NCBI GenBank assembly: GCA_022575985.1
Contig: JAKSXM010000007.1
Coordinates: forward strand, 10,356,501-10,420,500
Length of the DNA: 64,000 nt
From: Anagrus nilaparvatae
Lineage: Eukaryota > Arthropoda > Insecta > Hymenoptera > Mymaridae
Reading direction: 5' to 3'
In this document: in pieces, positions 42,801 to 53,450 of the stretch
Layout of the letters: each line of letters opens with the position of its first letter
Numbering within the stretch: the first letter of the stretch is position 1
Made by a program: the position numbers and the translations under genes
Notes under the pieces: model-generated
Database searches by the model: none
Seen by the model: the letters and a program-made list of their open reading frames with translations, nothing else
What the model was told of the DNA's origin: nothing

Positions 42801-45800
42801 ATGACAAGTTTTGAAATTTTGAAAGTTTAAGAAAAAGTTGAGAATGAATTACTTTTCAAAATGTCCGTGCCTTGGGGTTTTTTAAATTCGGATCCTTTTA
42901 GAAAATTTTCCGTTTAAAAAACATTTTTAAAACGGAACATTCTTCAAATTTTTCGTGTCATTGCCTTTTTAGCACTGTAAAAAATAACTAGATCCTGTAA
43001 ATTTACAAAAAAATAGTTTATTTGCAAAAAATTATTAAATTTTCGATAAAAATTGTAAAACTACAAGCATTTGTGACTTACAAAAAATTCGAGAATTTTC
43101 GATTATTTCGTAAATTTACTAAAATTGGTAAATGCACGATTTTCATAGAAAATTTACAAATGTTTTTGAAAATTTACTAATTATTTTGCAAGTTAACTAT
43201 TTTCTTTGTAAATTTATAGGAATTATTTTTTATAGTGCAGACAATGAGCATGTCAGTCGCTTTCTGTCCATCTTTGGCTCTGTTTACTATGAAAATCAAA
43301 TTTTTAGGTAGACTAAAACAGTTTGCAAACTTTTTAGAGCTAAGATATAAATCTTCTAAAAAACCATTTTAAATTAGTGCAACAAAATTTTTTTCTTCAA
43401 TAAAATTATTTAAAACAACTCTGTTCGATTTAAAACTCGAATTATAAAAAAAATTATATAGATATTTTAAGTTAGCCCAAACAGTCACCTACATTCCATT
43501 AGATAGATGTATAGTCGAGAAGCTAGCGTATCAAAAAATTAGATCGATTCTTTAATTAAAAAGCACCAAGCGGATTATAGTTTTTTGACCTGCTGATTCC
43601 GAATCTGCAGTTATTTTTTAGCTAACACTGGGGCGTCGCCGCTAGAGGGCTTTTAGGGGGGGGGGGGGTAAAAACGCTATTTTTCGCAGATATCTTGGAA
43701 GCTATGCACCCTAAGATGCTTAAATCCACGTAACATATAGTTTTTTGACCCTCTGATTTCAAATCTGTAGCTATTTTTTCTCTAGAACTCAGGCGTTCGG
43801 CACTAGAAGGGCGTTTAGGGGGTAAAAACGCTATTTTTCGCAGATATCTTGGAAGCTATGCGCCCCAAGATACTTAAACCCACGTAACATATAGTTTTTT
43901 GACCCTCTGATTCCAAATCTGCACCTATTTTTTTCTAGAACTCAGGCGTTCGCCACTAGATGGCGTTAAGGGGGGGGGTAAAAACGCTATTTTTCGCAGA
44001 TATCTTGGATGCTGCGCGTCCTAAGATAGTTAAAATCAAGTAGCATATGGTATTTGACCCGCTGACTCCAATTCTGTAGCTATTTTTTCTCTAAAACTTA
44101 GGCGTTCACCGCTAGAGGGCGTTTAAAATTAGATTCATTCTTTAATTAAAAAGCACTAAGCGGATTATAGTTTTTTGACCTGCTGATTCCGAATCTGTAG
44201 TTATTTTTTAGCTAAAACTGGGGCGTTCGCCGCTAGAGGGCGTTTAGGGGGTAAAAACGCTATTTTTCGCAGATATCTTGGAAGCTATGCAACCCTAAGA
44301 TGCTTAAACCCACGTAACATATAGTTTTTTGACCCTCTGATTCCAAATCTGCAGCTATTTTTTCTCTATAACTCAGGCGTTCGCCACTAGAGGGCGTTTA
44401 GGGGGGGTAAAAACGCTATTTTTCGCAGATATCTTGGAAGCTATGCGCCCCAAGATACTTAAACCCACGTAACATATAGTTTTTTGACCCTCTGATTCCA
44501 AATCTGCAGCTATTTTTTCTCTATAACTCAGGCGTTCGCCACTAGAGGGCGTTTAGGATGAGGTAAAAACGCTATTTTTCGCAGATATTTTGGATGCTGC
44601 GCGTCCTAAGATAGTTAAAATCAAGTAGCATATAGTTTTTCGACCCACTGATTCCAAATCTGCAGCTGAATTTTCTTTAAAATGACAGACTTTGCCAATA
44701 GAGGTCGCTTGATAGATAAAAATGCCAAAGAATCAAGGCTATTAAGGTGATCTTAACACTAAGGGATTTATTAGATAGAACAAAATTATTTGCTTTATTT
44801 TATTTTGCTTAATAAAAGAATATTTTAAGCACTAAAATAAGGTAGGGTCAATAGTTTTATTTTTAAGAAAATTTAAAGTTGATAATAAATTATGTTATAT
44901 ATCTGGGGATTTAGAAAAATCTGTTTTAAAATTATTGGATCCAATAAAATAAAACTTGTTATTTGAATACTTAAGCTTTTAATATTCTATTAAGATCAAA
45001 AAAATGATACGTTAAATAGTTTGATTTAAAAACGTTATTTCATGGCTCATAAAACTATACGCGTATCTTCCAAGATATTTGCAAAAAATATTGTTTTTTA
45101 CGCCCTAAATGCCCTCTAGCGGCCAACTCCTTAGATTTAGAAAAAAATTAATTGCAGATTCAGAATCAGTGGGACCAAAAACTATAAGTTACTTGGTTTT
45201 AAGTATCTTTGGACGCGTAGCTTCCAAGATATTTTCAAAAATAGCATTTTTACCTCTTTAACGCTCTCTAGTGGCAAACGCCCCAGTTTTAGAAAAAAAA
45301 AACTAAAGATTTGGAATCAGTCGGTCGAAAAACTATATGCTACTTGATTTTAACTATCTTAGGACGCGTAGCTTCCAAGATATCTGTGAAAAATAGCGTT
45401 TTTACCCCCCTAAACGCCCTCTAGCGGTGAACGCCTGAGTTTTAGAGAAAAAATAGCTACAGAATTGGAGTCAGTGGGTCAAAAAACTATATGCTACTTG
45501 ATTTTAACTATCTTAGGACGCGCAGCATCCAAAATATCTGCGAAAAATAGCGTTTTTACCTCATCCTAAACGCCCTCTAGTGGCGAACGCCTGAGTTATA
45601 GAGAAAAAATAGCTGCAGATTTGGAATCAGAGGGTCAAAAAACTATATGTTACGTGGGTTTAAGTATCTTGGGGCGCATAGCTTCCAAGATATCTGCGAA
45701 AAATAGCGTTTTTACCCCCCTAAACGCCCTCTAGTGGCGAACGCCTGAGTTATAGAGAAAAAATAGCTGCAGATTTGGAATCAGAGGGTCAAAAAACTAT

Positions 45801-47028
45801 ATGTTACGTGGGTTTAAGCATCTTAGGGTTGCATAGCTTCCAAGATATCTGCGAAAAATAGCGTTTTTACCCCCTAAACGCCCTCTAGCGGCGAACGCCC
45901 CAGTTTTAGCTAAAAAATAACTACAGATTCGGAATCAGCAGGTCAAAAAACTATAATCCGCTTAGTGCTTTTTAATTAAAGAATGAATCTAATTTTTTGC
46001 ATACGGAATGATACGCTAGCTTCTCGACTAGTATGCAAATGACCCCTTCGAGTTTTTTAAAAATAATGTAGAAATACTGTTTTAGGATATCACAGATGAA
46101 AATATAGAAAAAGAAATTACATCAATTACGTCTCAGGTTGCTAGTTTATGTAGAAGGTCAGCAGGTGTTTTAGATTGGATTTCATTAGTTGAAATAATTT
46201 TAAATTTACAATCTAATAATTTTAAAAATGGTAAAATTTAATTTAATTTTCTTTTAATTATTCGATTCATTTTTCCAATTAAATTTATCTAATTAATGAA
46301 TGTATTCTTTTAGAATCAAAAAATCTCGGAGAAAAGCTTTTAAAAATTATTTTAGAATCTTTAAGTGGAACTACAGCGTTATCAACAGTATTAGAGCATA
46401 TTTTGAAACAACCTTTATCTACCGGGGGGACTATGGGAGATGTCAGACAGCTTTTAACTAGCGTTTTAGCTCAAACTAAGTACGAACAACTTCTTGTAGA
46501 AACAACAATGAGATTAGTAAGTTTAGAACTTCATGATGCATTAAAAAAATCTTTGAGGTAAATACAATATTTTCAAATTACCTAAAGTTAAAAATTAAAA
46601 TTGATCTTTTAATTTATGATTTTAGAGATTCGGCAAAAGGCCACAGTTGTAATTCTTTGAGCTGTCCTATATGTGGCAAATCATTAGCAAATACTTCAAA
46701 CTATGTTGTAGTTTTTAGCTGTTCACATACATATCATGTAGATTGCTTACCAGAACAAAAAATGTGTTACGAATGTTTAAGGACCAATGGATGGGCAGAA
46801 GACGTTGCAGATTTTTCACCTCCACCTCCGAGACCAAATATTAAGGTATGAATTAAGATTTTTAAATTAAAATTTAAAAATATTTTTGTGATTCTGTAAA
46901 TAATAATTCTTTGTTATCTTTTTTAGGAAACTGCAGAAATAGTAGAACCAGTATTTTTAAGGAATAAATTTCCGCCTTTAAAACTTTCTCCACCGATTCC
47001 TTGGCCAGATTTAGAAAATATTTTATAA
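36826..47028 (+). CDS. Vps8: VPS8, CORVET tethering-complex subunit
   Basis: Ten exons (36,826-36,918; 36,976-37,257; 37,331-37,624; 37,688-38,086; 38,400-39,997; 40,069-40,693; 46,086-46,230; 46,314-46,557; 46,626-46,845; 46,927-47,028) splice in consistent phase into 4,002 nt, 1,333 residues, near human VPS8 (about 1,430). An acidic N-terminus leads into a beta-propeller (NMLAIGTSHGIILNFD, NHDATRILIGFAKGNI, LALCSDSGGSVFEL). A long helical solenoid follows (VTGLRGSKQRRKQIIQDKV; GCSWENALNIVREASRKDAEALLYEQLGDYKNAYDIL, clathrin-repeat-like). A C-terminal RING-H2 has CPIC, CSHTYHVDC and CYEC, then a Pro-rich tail. VPS8 is the Rab5-binding subunit of CORVET, which tethers early endosomes. The 5.4 kb sixth intron is packed with fold-back repeats. 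Confidence 0.95.
40934..41000. repeat. Dispersed repeat fragment, family B
   Basis: CCAGAAAAGTAAAAAATGG, then ACTTACCATCCGAGGCGAA, also occurs slightly diverged at 48,912-48,965. It lies in the large VPS8 intron. Confidence 0.6.
41095..41430. repeat. Inverted-repeat element with two central TGACGTCA sites
   Basis: The end ATAGGGAGCTTGCATGGGTC near 41,107 pairs with GACCCATGCAAGCCCCCTAT ending near 41,419. Weaker pairing continues inwards. Two palindromic TGACGTCA octamers lie near the centre (about 41,260 and 41,292). Confidence 0.7.
41540..42535. repeat. Fold-back element with tandem-repeat arm, family C
   Basis: The block AGGTTTTTTGGGTCGCTGA and variants, followed by TTTCACCCTTAAAAT and CTAAAACTACCCC, recurs at about 41,543, 41,938, 42,085, 42,224 and 42,366. 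Spacing of the last units is about 140 bp. A reversed unit (AAAAAACCTATATGGGCAT, CAAAGTGCGAAAATAAC) ends the array at 42,466-42,535. A G-run lies at 41,499-41,510. Open frames in it are repeat artefacts. Confidence 0.75.
42536..43511. other. Rest of the large VPS8 intron left of the big fold-back element
   Basis: AT-rich; 42,970-43,240 has several alternating A/T blocks (AAATTTACAAA/TTTGTAAATTT types). No exon was recognised. Confidence 0.4.
43512..46030. mobile_element. Fold-back transposable element with tandem arms carrying CTCF-like motifs, family D
   Basis: Terminal inverted repeats TAGTCGAGAAGCTAGCGTATC (43,512) and its complement ending at 46,030 enclose arms made of units of about 155 bp. 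Each unit has TAGTTTTTTGACC, TTCCAAATCTGCAGCTAT, GTTCGCCACTAGAGGGCG and AAAACGCTATTTTTCGCAG. The left arm is itself two blocks, since the start sequence (AGATTCATTCTTTAATTAA) recurs at 44,130. The right arm (about 45,085-46,000) is the reverse complement. The centre, 44,710-45,080, is single-copy and non-coding. A TA or GTA duplication at the flanks is possible. No transposase gene is present, so it would move only with help. It fills most of the sixth VPS8 intron. Confidence 0.85.
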
Positions 47029-48760
47029 TCTAGTCAATTTTTTATTTTTAAAAAATATTTGTCAACACACTATTCTAAAATACATTTATTTTTTTACACA
47101 AAAATTATTTAAAATGCAACAAATTTTTTTTTTTAGACTAAGTTTTTATAATGTTTAAAAATATTTTTAAATTCCGATTTCTATTTTAAACGAAAATAAT
47201 TATATTTTTTGAGATTTATTTTTCATCAATAATTTTTATTTCGTTATTTTTCAAAATCTGAGACTTTGAAAATACAAATAATAATTTGTAAATTTGTATA
47301 TATAAATTAAAAATTTATTAGATTTTAAGCGTGTATGTGAGTTTATGAAATAACTATTTGTTGGACAAAATAAAAGTTTCGATCTTATACATGCAGTTGT
47401 TTTATTTTTAGACAAAATTATAAGTGAATTTTCTACGTTTTTCCCGTTGTTGTAAAAGACATGATTTTTTTGTTAAAAGCAATTATAAAGATCATCTGAG
47501 GGTAAAAAATAGATCATTGTTAAAACGTAATTGTTAATATATAATATTAAATATATAATTACCAAGATGCTTAAGAAATTTTTTCGTTTTTATGCAGATT
47601 TTAGAAAATTATACGCATAAATTAAATTTTTTACTAATTAAGAATAAGATTATGATTGTATTTGACTAAGAAATAAAAGTATGAGTAAACGAAAGAGTAA
47701 AAAAGAGATAAAATAACAGAAATTATTAAATGTTGTAACTATTAATTTTTACGTTATTAATAAAAAATATCCAAAGAAATTAATTCTTCAAATTTTTTTC
47801 ATACATTAATTCATATTAGCTGTACTAATCCATATGCTCTATCTATTTTTGATTATGTTTACTTAAAAACAAAAAAAGTAAAATATTGAAATTTGTTTTG
47901 TATAATTTATTGATTTTATAAGGGGATAGGTTTTAGTAGTTGAAAAAACATCCCCTATGCATACCCTAAGTTCATTTGAATGGGTCTCCTGAGCCTGAGT
48001 CCAAACTGTTAGAATTGGAGTTTTAGGCTGAAGTTGGTAAAACCAGTTATAAGTTTTTTTATTTATTTTTTATATTAAAAACAAATAAAGTGAATAAATA
48101 ATAAAATATTTCATATTATTTTCATATTTTTTCATATTTATTTAAATTTTCTTAAAAATTAATTGAGATTAAAATTAAATAATTATATTCCAAAGTATAA
48201 GGTTAAATATTTTTTCTCGAAAATTCAATTATAGTATATTTTTCCGCATGTTTTTTACTTTTGGCAGCTATTTATCAATTTTTCGAAAGGAACAGAAAAC
48301 TATTGTTTTATTTTCTAGAAACAATACCTATACTTTTTATAGGTATACATTCATTTATATGCGATCTAGTCCATTATTTATTTTTGCAGCCTAGGATAAA
48401 AATATACTATTAAAGTGAAAATTTTTTTCTTAGAAAGATATAAAATTTTTCGTGGTGACAATTTTTAATTTGATGACAATTTTTCTTGTAATTTTTAAAA
48501 ATAATTGTGCATATTACCTCTTTTTTTGAGAACGGCAAATTAATGCGCGCGCTTTTTATATAATTTTAAAATTAAAATTTTTATGGAGAATATTTAATGC
48601 ACAAAAAAGTTGATTATCTTAAAATCCATATTTTCCGGATTTCCAGTTGCGGCAGCTGCAATTTTGATTGACCGAAAAAGACGAAAAAGACGAAGAAAAA
48701 TCGTATGAGACCGCTCTGTCTATAATTAAAAAATGAACCGTATCGCACCTAACTTCAGCG
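47029..48760. other. Intergenic DNA after VPS8
   Basis: The VPS8 3' UTR comes first; an AATAAA signal lies near 47,369. AT-rich sequence follows, with no recognised gene. Confidence 0.45.
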
Positions 48761-48769
48761 AAGCCTATT

Positions 48770-49050
48770 CAGGTTCCTGACGCAGAAAAATTTTATACGA
48801 TCCTTGTCCAAAATCGCAGTTTACCATCTTGCCTAGGAAAGTAATTTACATGCGATTTGGACCATTCTTTATTTATGGACAAGGGCAGTATTAGCATATT
48901 TTGAGTCCGGGTCCAGAAAAGTAAAGAATGGCTCAAACCACACGTAAATTACCATCCGAGGCGAAACCAAGGTTGGTAAACTATGATTTAAGACATTCAT
49001 TATTTATGGCCAAGGATCGTATACGATTTTTCTTCATCAGTGGCAAGAAA
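48770..49050. repeat. Inverted-repeat element, family B
   Basis: The right arm 48,915-49,045 (AAGTAAAGAATGGCTCAAA, CGTAAATTACCATCC, GTTGGTAAACTATGATT, CAAGGATCGTATACGATT) is the imperfect reverse complement of 48,780-48,890 (ATACGATCCTTGTCC, AATCGCAGTTTACCATC, AATTTACATGCGATTTGG). It shares a block with the VPS8 intron at 40,934. Confidence 0.7.
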
Positions 49051-50370
49051 ACAAATCTTTTCCGGTTGCACTGCGGTCGGGAAATACGTGCTTTCTGGAC
49101 GCTGACAAGAAAAAAATTGTTTTCCCATGATAGTACTGCGCGCATATCCTAAATAAACAAAAAAATTTTTTTTATATTATCATTGCGTTTCAAGTCATTT
49201 GCAATCGCTGAGCAACAAAAAAATCCGCTTGCAACAAGCGAAATTTCGCTACACAAATGGATTTTTTTCAGTGTAGTTAACTATTATGTTACCTAGGTAA
49301 AAAAATAAAAAAAGCATCAGAATTTCTGGGATCTGGGCAGATCCCCAATAGCATTCCTTGATTTTCAATCCGGGTGCATCGATTGCTCCAAAATTGTTGA
49401 GAACAATTTCTCTGCAATCCAACAGCAACAAAACATAATTTACTCAATTTTACAGCAACTTCCATGCAACTAATTACGTCAATATCGCATCAATAATAAT
49501 GAAATTAAAGTTGACATTATATTGCTGTTATATTGTTGTCATGAACGTAAGCATTAATTTGCGTAAAATTTGAAACACATGAGGATACACCTTGCTTTGA
49601 ATTTGTTGTCAATATATTATTATTAATTATATAAATTATATATTAAATATTAAATGATATTATTATTTAATATATAAATAATAGTATCGATACTATCGTG
49701 TGATTTACAGGTTAGGCAACCCCATAATTTAAAATGCGGAGACATGCAGTTATTATTCCTTTAAAAGTTTACACTGTAAATTTAATATATTTTTTAGGTC
49801 CTTATTTTAAATTATTTACAAAACACAAAAATTATGGGTTATTTACTTAAAATTAAAATTGCATTAAAAAAAAAAACATGACAACAATATGAATACAATA
49901 TTCCATCAAGAATTTCATTCCCTAATGAAATCTTATGTTGTTGTAAAATTGTATTCAATTTAAAAACATATAACCTACTTGATGTCAAATTTACGTCATA
50001 TGAGGACGCACTTTGATGTAAATTTGCTGTTTGCTTCAACATAAATTGATGTAATATTGTAAGCATATTTATGCCATAATGCTATTGGGGATTATGCCCA
50101 AAATTTCTGGGACTGAAAATTTCTTAAAATTCTGACTCTGACCTTTATTTTTAAATGTCTCGAAAAATTTTACTATGGAACCTCAGGTTTTTCTGGAAAC
50201 TTTTTTAAAGGTTTTTCAAAAAAAAGAAAATGAAATTAAAAAAAAATGTTATATTTTATTTTCATTTTTGAGCAATGTTTCAGGAATGCCTAAAATGTGT
50301 CTAAAAATAGGATTGTAGTAAAATTTCTTAACACCCGAAAATAGAGTAAGAATTCCCCGAAATTTTCATC
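49051..50370. other. Intergenic DNA with small hairpins
   Basis: Non-coding. At 49,213-49,275 a segment like that at 15,175 (AAAAAAATCCGCTTGCAACAAG, closed by GGATTTTTTTCAGTG) forms a hairpin. A long alternating A/T palindromic stretch runs about 49,610-49,700. Confidence 0.4.
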
Positions 50371-50865
50371 CGGCGCGCAGTGTGGCAAAATGGACAAAAA
50401 TCGCTCTTGGACTGAGTTTTTGAGCTATCGACTTGAAACCTGTTTTAAACGATTTTAAAATAAGCCTGCTTTTGTGTCTCACTGCGGATTTTTCATATTT
50501 ATTAATTTTTAATTAGCCTATTTACTAAAAATGCATTTTATGCAAGATTCTAAAATATTTAAAAATTATAATTTAATATTTTTTGACTTCAAAATTTTTT
50601 TTAATTTTTATGTATATAATGCAGGATTAACACAAGAAAATTTCCCGTTTGTTTTAAAGAGCAAAAAATGTAGGAAAAAATTTCGATAAAGGAATAGGTT
50701 GAAGTAGTGAAAATAGGCTATTTAAAAATAAAAAATTTGAAAAATCCGCAGTGATGCACGAAAGCCGGCTTATTTTAAAGCCGTTCAAAACAGGTTTCAA
50801 GTTGATAGCTCAAAAACTCAGTCCAAGAGCGATTTTTGTCCATTTTGACACACTGTGCGGCGACA
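50371..50865. repeat. Inverted-repeat element with long arms
   Basis: The left arm 50,371-50,505 (GCGCAGTGTGGCAAAATGG, TCGCTCTTGGACTGAG, GACTTGAAACCTGTTTT, TGTGTCTCACTGCGG) pairs with 50,738-50,865 (CCGCAGTGATGCACGAA, AAAACAGGTTTCAAGTTG, CTCAGTCCAAGAGCGA, CCATTTTGACACACTG). Stem about 130 bp, loop about 230 bp. The end CAGTGTGGCAAAATGG resembles hAT-type termini, but no matching target-site duplication was found. Confidence 0.7.
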
Positions 50866-51464
50866 GAAAAAGAGGGTTCCGCAGAATCTGTTCAGATACC
50901 ACAAAAATAAAAGGTAAAAATGTATCACTTGAAAATTCAAGCAAATCTTTATAACATTATAAATTCACTTTTTTTATGGATGGTTAAATCATGATACTTT
51001 ATGATGATTAGCACGCATTTTTAAAATTTTAATAAATTTTTGCCTTCTTAAACAGCTTGGTAAAGTTTTGATCTGCATGAATGTCTGCTTGAATTTTCAA
51101 GCAATATACTTTTACAGTGCAGAAAATCTGTTGCTTTTATGTTTTTTACTTGCATCTCATTTTTTTAATATTAATAATAATTATAGAAAAAAAAAATAAA
51201 TTTAAATTAAATTCCTGAATTAAATGACAATAATAGAGAAGCGTAAATTTGTTTATTTTAGTATAATTTGAAAACTAATACTTTGTCACACTTTAATAAA
51301 ATTAAAATATGTAAACATTAAATACTCTATAAAATTCAGAATTATTTATGTACATTGCACGTGCTATAAACTTTCTCAAACTATCAAACATCGCTTTCAA
51401 AACTGTGTTAAACTGATAAATTTTTAAAATTGTTAAAAGTGAAATTAATAAAAAAAGCAAAAAA
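50866..51464. other. Region upstream of the MATH-BTB gene
   Basis: AT-rich; the promoter and any 5' UTR of the next gene should be here. No specific site was recognised. Confidence 0.4.
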
Positions 51465-52601
51465 ATGAGTTGCATTAATGTTGGTGACATAAAATTAGAA
51501 GAAAATAAATTAAAATTTATTTGGACAATAGAAAATGCAAAAAATACATTTAACAATAAAAAAATAAAAGAGTACATAATATCACCACCAATAATTGACG
51601 GTGATCAAAAATGGTACATACATTTGTATCCATCTGGTAGAAATGAAAAATTAAAAGATTACGTTTCTATTTATCTAGTTATTTATCAAAGTCGTGATTA
51701 CCTATTGAAAAATAAATATTTTAAAACAATAATGGCTAATTATCAGTTTTCAATATTAAATAATAAAAATGAAATTGAACATTCTGTTGAATCATCTTTA
51801 CAATCTTTTACACCAAAAGAGCAACATAGTTATCATGAATTTTCTGATGGAGGTTATTATGGTAATGGATGGTCAAATTTTATTGAAAAAAAAGTTTTGT
51901 TTAAAAAATCAAGTAATTTAATTGATGATAATGGAAATTTAAGAATTTTGTTAATAATTCATAAAAATAATGAAAGTTTTGATATTTTAAAAAAAGACGT
52001 TGCTGATAATAGTGAAAATTTATTGAGTGAAAGTCAATTATTCAATTACAACAATAATTATAATAATTTTGAGGTGTTTCTAAATAACGAATTGTACAGT
52101 GACGTTAAATTAATAGTTAAAGGTAAAATATTTTATGCACACAAAATAGTTTTAGCATCTAAAAGTTTAGTGTTTATGAACATATTTGATAATAACAAAC
52201 AAACTAAAGATAAAAAAATCCAAATAACAACAATTGAAATAAATGATATTGAATCTGATGTTATTCAAGATATGCTTAATTTTATTTATTTAGGTAAAAT
52301 TGATGACATTAATAATAAAGCTATTGATTTATTAACAATATCATCAAAATATCAAATAAATGAACTTAAAGAAATATGTGAGGTTATATTAATCAAAGAG
52401 GTTAATGTTAATAATTCTATTGATATGTTAATATTAGCTGAAATGTGTAATTCGATTATTATTAAAGAAAAATGTATTAAATTAATTGCATTAAATATTG
52501 ATAATTTAAAAAATTGTGATAATTGGACGAAACTAAATTTTGATTTGTTAACAGAAATTATTAGGTTAGGTTCTGTACAAATGAAACAGTTGAATACTTG
52601 A
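51465..52601 (+). CDS. MATH-BTB (speckle-type POZ-like) protein
   Basis: A 378-residue intronless frame. A MATH domain spans about residues 12-150 (LKFIWTIENAKNTF at its start, WYIHLYPSGRNEKLKDYVSIYLVIY, YHEFSDGGYYGNGWSNFIEKKVLF). A BTB/POZ domain spans about 200-300 (FEVFLNNELYSDVKLIVKGK, YAHKIVLASKSLVFMNIF, MLNFIYLGKID), then a BACK-like helical tail. The order is that of SPOP, a substrate adaptor that recruits targets by the MATH domain to Cullin-3 ubiquitin ligase. Length is like human SPOP (374). It lacks the C-terminal nuclear signal of SPOP and is strongly Asn/Lys/Ile-rich. A single-exon form suggests birth by retroposition or membership in a fast-evolving arthropod expansion. Start chosen at the first ATG before the MATH domain. 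Confidence 0.9.
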   Translation: MSCINVGDIKLEENKLKFIWTIENAKNTFNNKKIKEYIISPPIIDGDQKWYIHLYPSGRNEKLKDYVSIYLVIYQSRDYLLKNKYFKTIMANYQFSILNNKNEIEHSVESSLQSFTPKEQHSYHEFSDGGYYGNGWSNFIEKKVLFKKSSNLIDDNGNLRILLIIHKNNESFDILKKDVADNSENLLSESQLFNYNNNYNNFEVFLNNELYSDVKLIVKGKIFYAHKIVLASKSLVFMNIFDNNKQTKDKKIQITTIEINDIESDVIQDMLNFIYLGKIDDINNKAIDLLTISSKYQINELKEICEVILIKEVNVNNSIDMLILAEMCNSIIIKEKCIKLIALNIDNLKNCDNWTKLNFDLLTEIIRLGSVQMKQLNT

Positions 52602-53340
52602 TTATCAATAATCATATTATTTCATTTAATTTTTGAATTGTACATAAATGTTTATTATTTTTATGAAAAATACTGTTAATATTATTTAGTACTTTTTTTT
52701 ATATGTATTTTCTTATACTATCAATTTGTAAAATATTTTTAATAAATATAAGTTTTTGTTATTTAATTTTGGAAAATTAAATTTTTAATTTCTTGTACTT
52801 CATAAAAAAAGCATAAGAATATGTAAATAAATTGATTTTTTTAAACTTTAAGAAAATTTTTTCTTTCTTTCCGAGCTTTCTTTGTAAAATTTGCACTCAA
52901 GTTCACCAATATGAGCATACATTTATTTTCAAAAGTTATAGCAAAAATATACGAAAAAATTAACAAAGTTTGTAAAAAAAATCAAAAAAAAAATCGGAAA
53001 TTCTCGGTGATAACATAAACATTGTAAGTTTGTATAAAAATTTCTCAAAAACTGTAACTGTATTATGTATATAGAGAGTTGGTTATTGAGCTGACAAAGA
53101 ATTATACTGAAGGTCAAATCCTACATTTTTACCCATGATTTATTACCAAAATCCATAAAAATGAATTCCCGGTTTTCTTATTTTAACCTTTTCTAGGATT
53201 AAATTAAATGACTATATTAACAAAAAATCATGTTATTTCTATAATTTGAAAAAAATCTTTATTTTAAATAATCATATGTATGATTATTTATTATCATATT
53301 AGGTTCGCAATACATATAAATTGTCTAATTTAGGCATGGA
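52602..53340. other. Intergenic DNA
   Basis: AT-rich 3' flank of the MATH-BTB gene, with AATAAA near 52,739. Nothing else recognised. Confidence 0.4.
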
Positions 53341-53348
53341 CAACGATT

Positions 53349-53450
53349 TCTTAAACAATATTGTTTACATATCTAGGGCAAAAAAGCCTATTTTCTGCCC
53401 TGCGGTGACGGCTTTTTTGCCCATTATATGTAAAACTATTGTTTAGAACA
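53349..53450. repeat. Hairpin element
   Basis: TTCTTAAACAATATTGTTTA then GGGCAAAAAAGCC pair with GGCTTTTTTGCCC and ATGTAAAACTATTGTTTAGAA, a stem of about 48 bp. The following DNA (53,480-53,510) has the GC-rich ACTCGCTCGCTACGCTCGC, unlike its surroundings. Confidence 0.65.

Noticed and set aside
43512..46030. CRISPR-like spaced repeats
   Set aside because: The units are about 155 bp, abut one another and reverse across a centre; there are no short repeats with unique spacers, and the genome is eukaryotic.
48928..49152. 74-residue open frame
   Set aside because: It lies inside the family B inverted repeat, so the frame is a repeat artefact.
49610..49700. Replication origin or matrix attachment region in the A/T palindrome
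   Set aside because: Pure A/T richness is common across the window and nothing else supports it.
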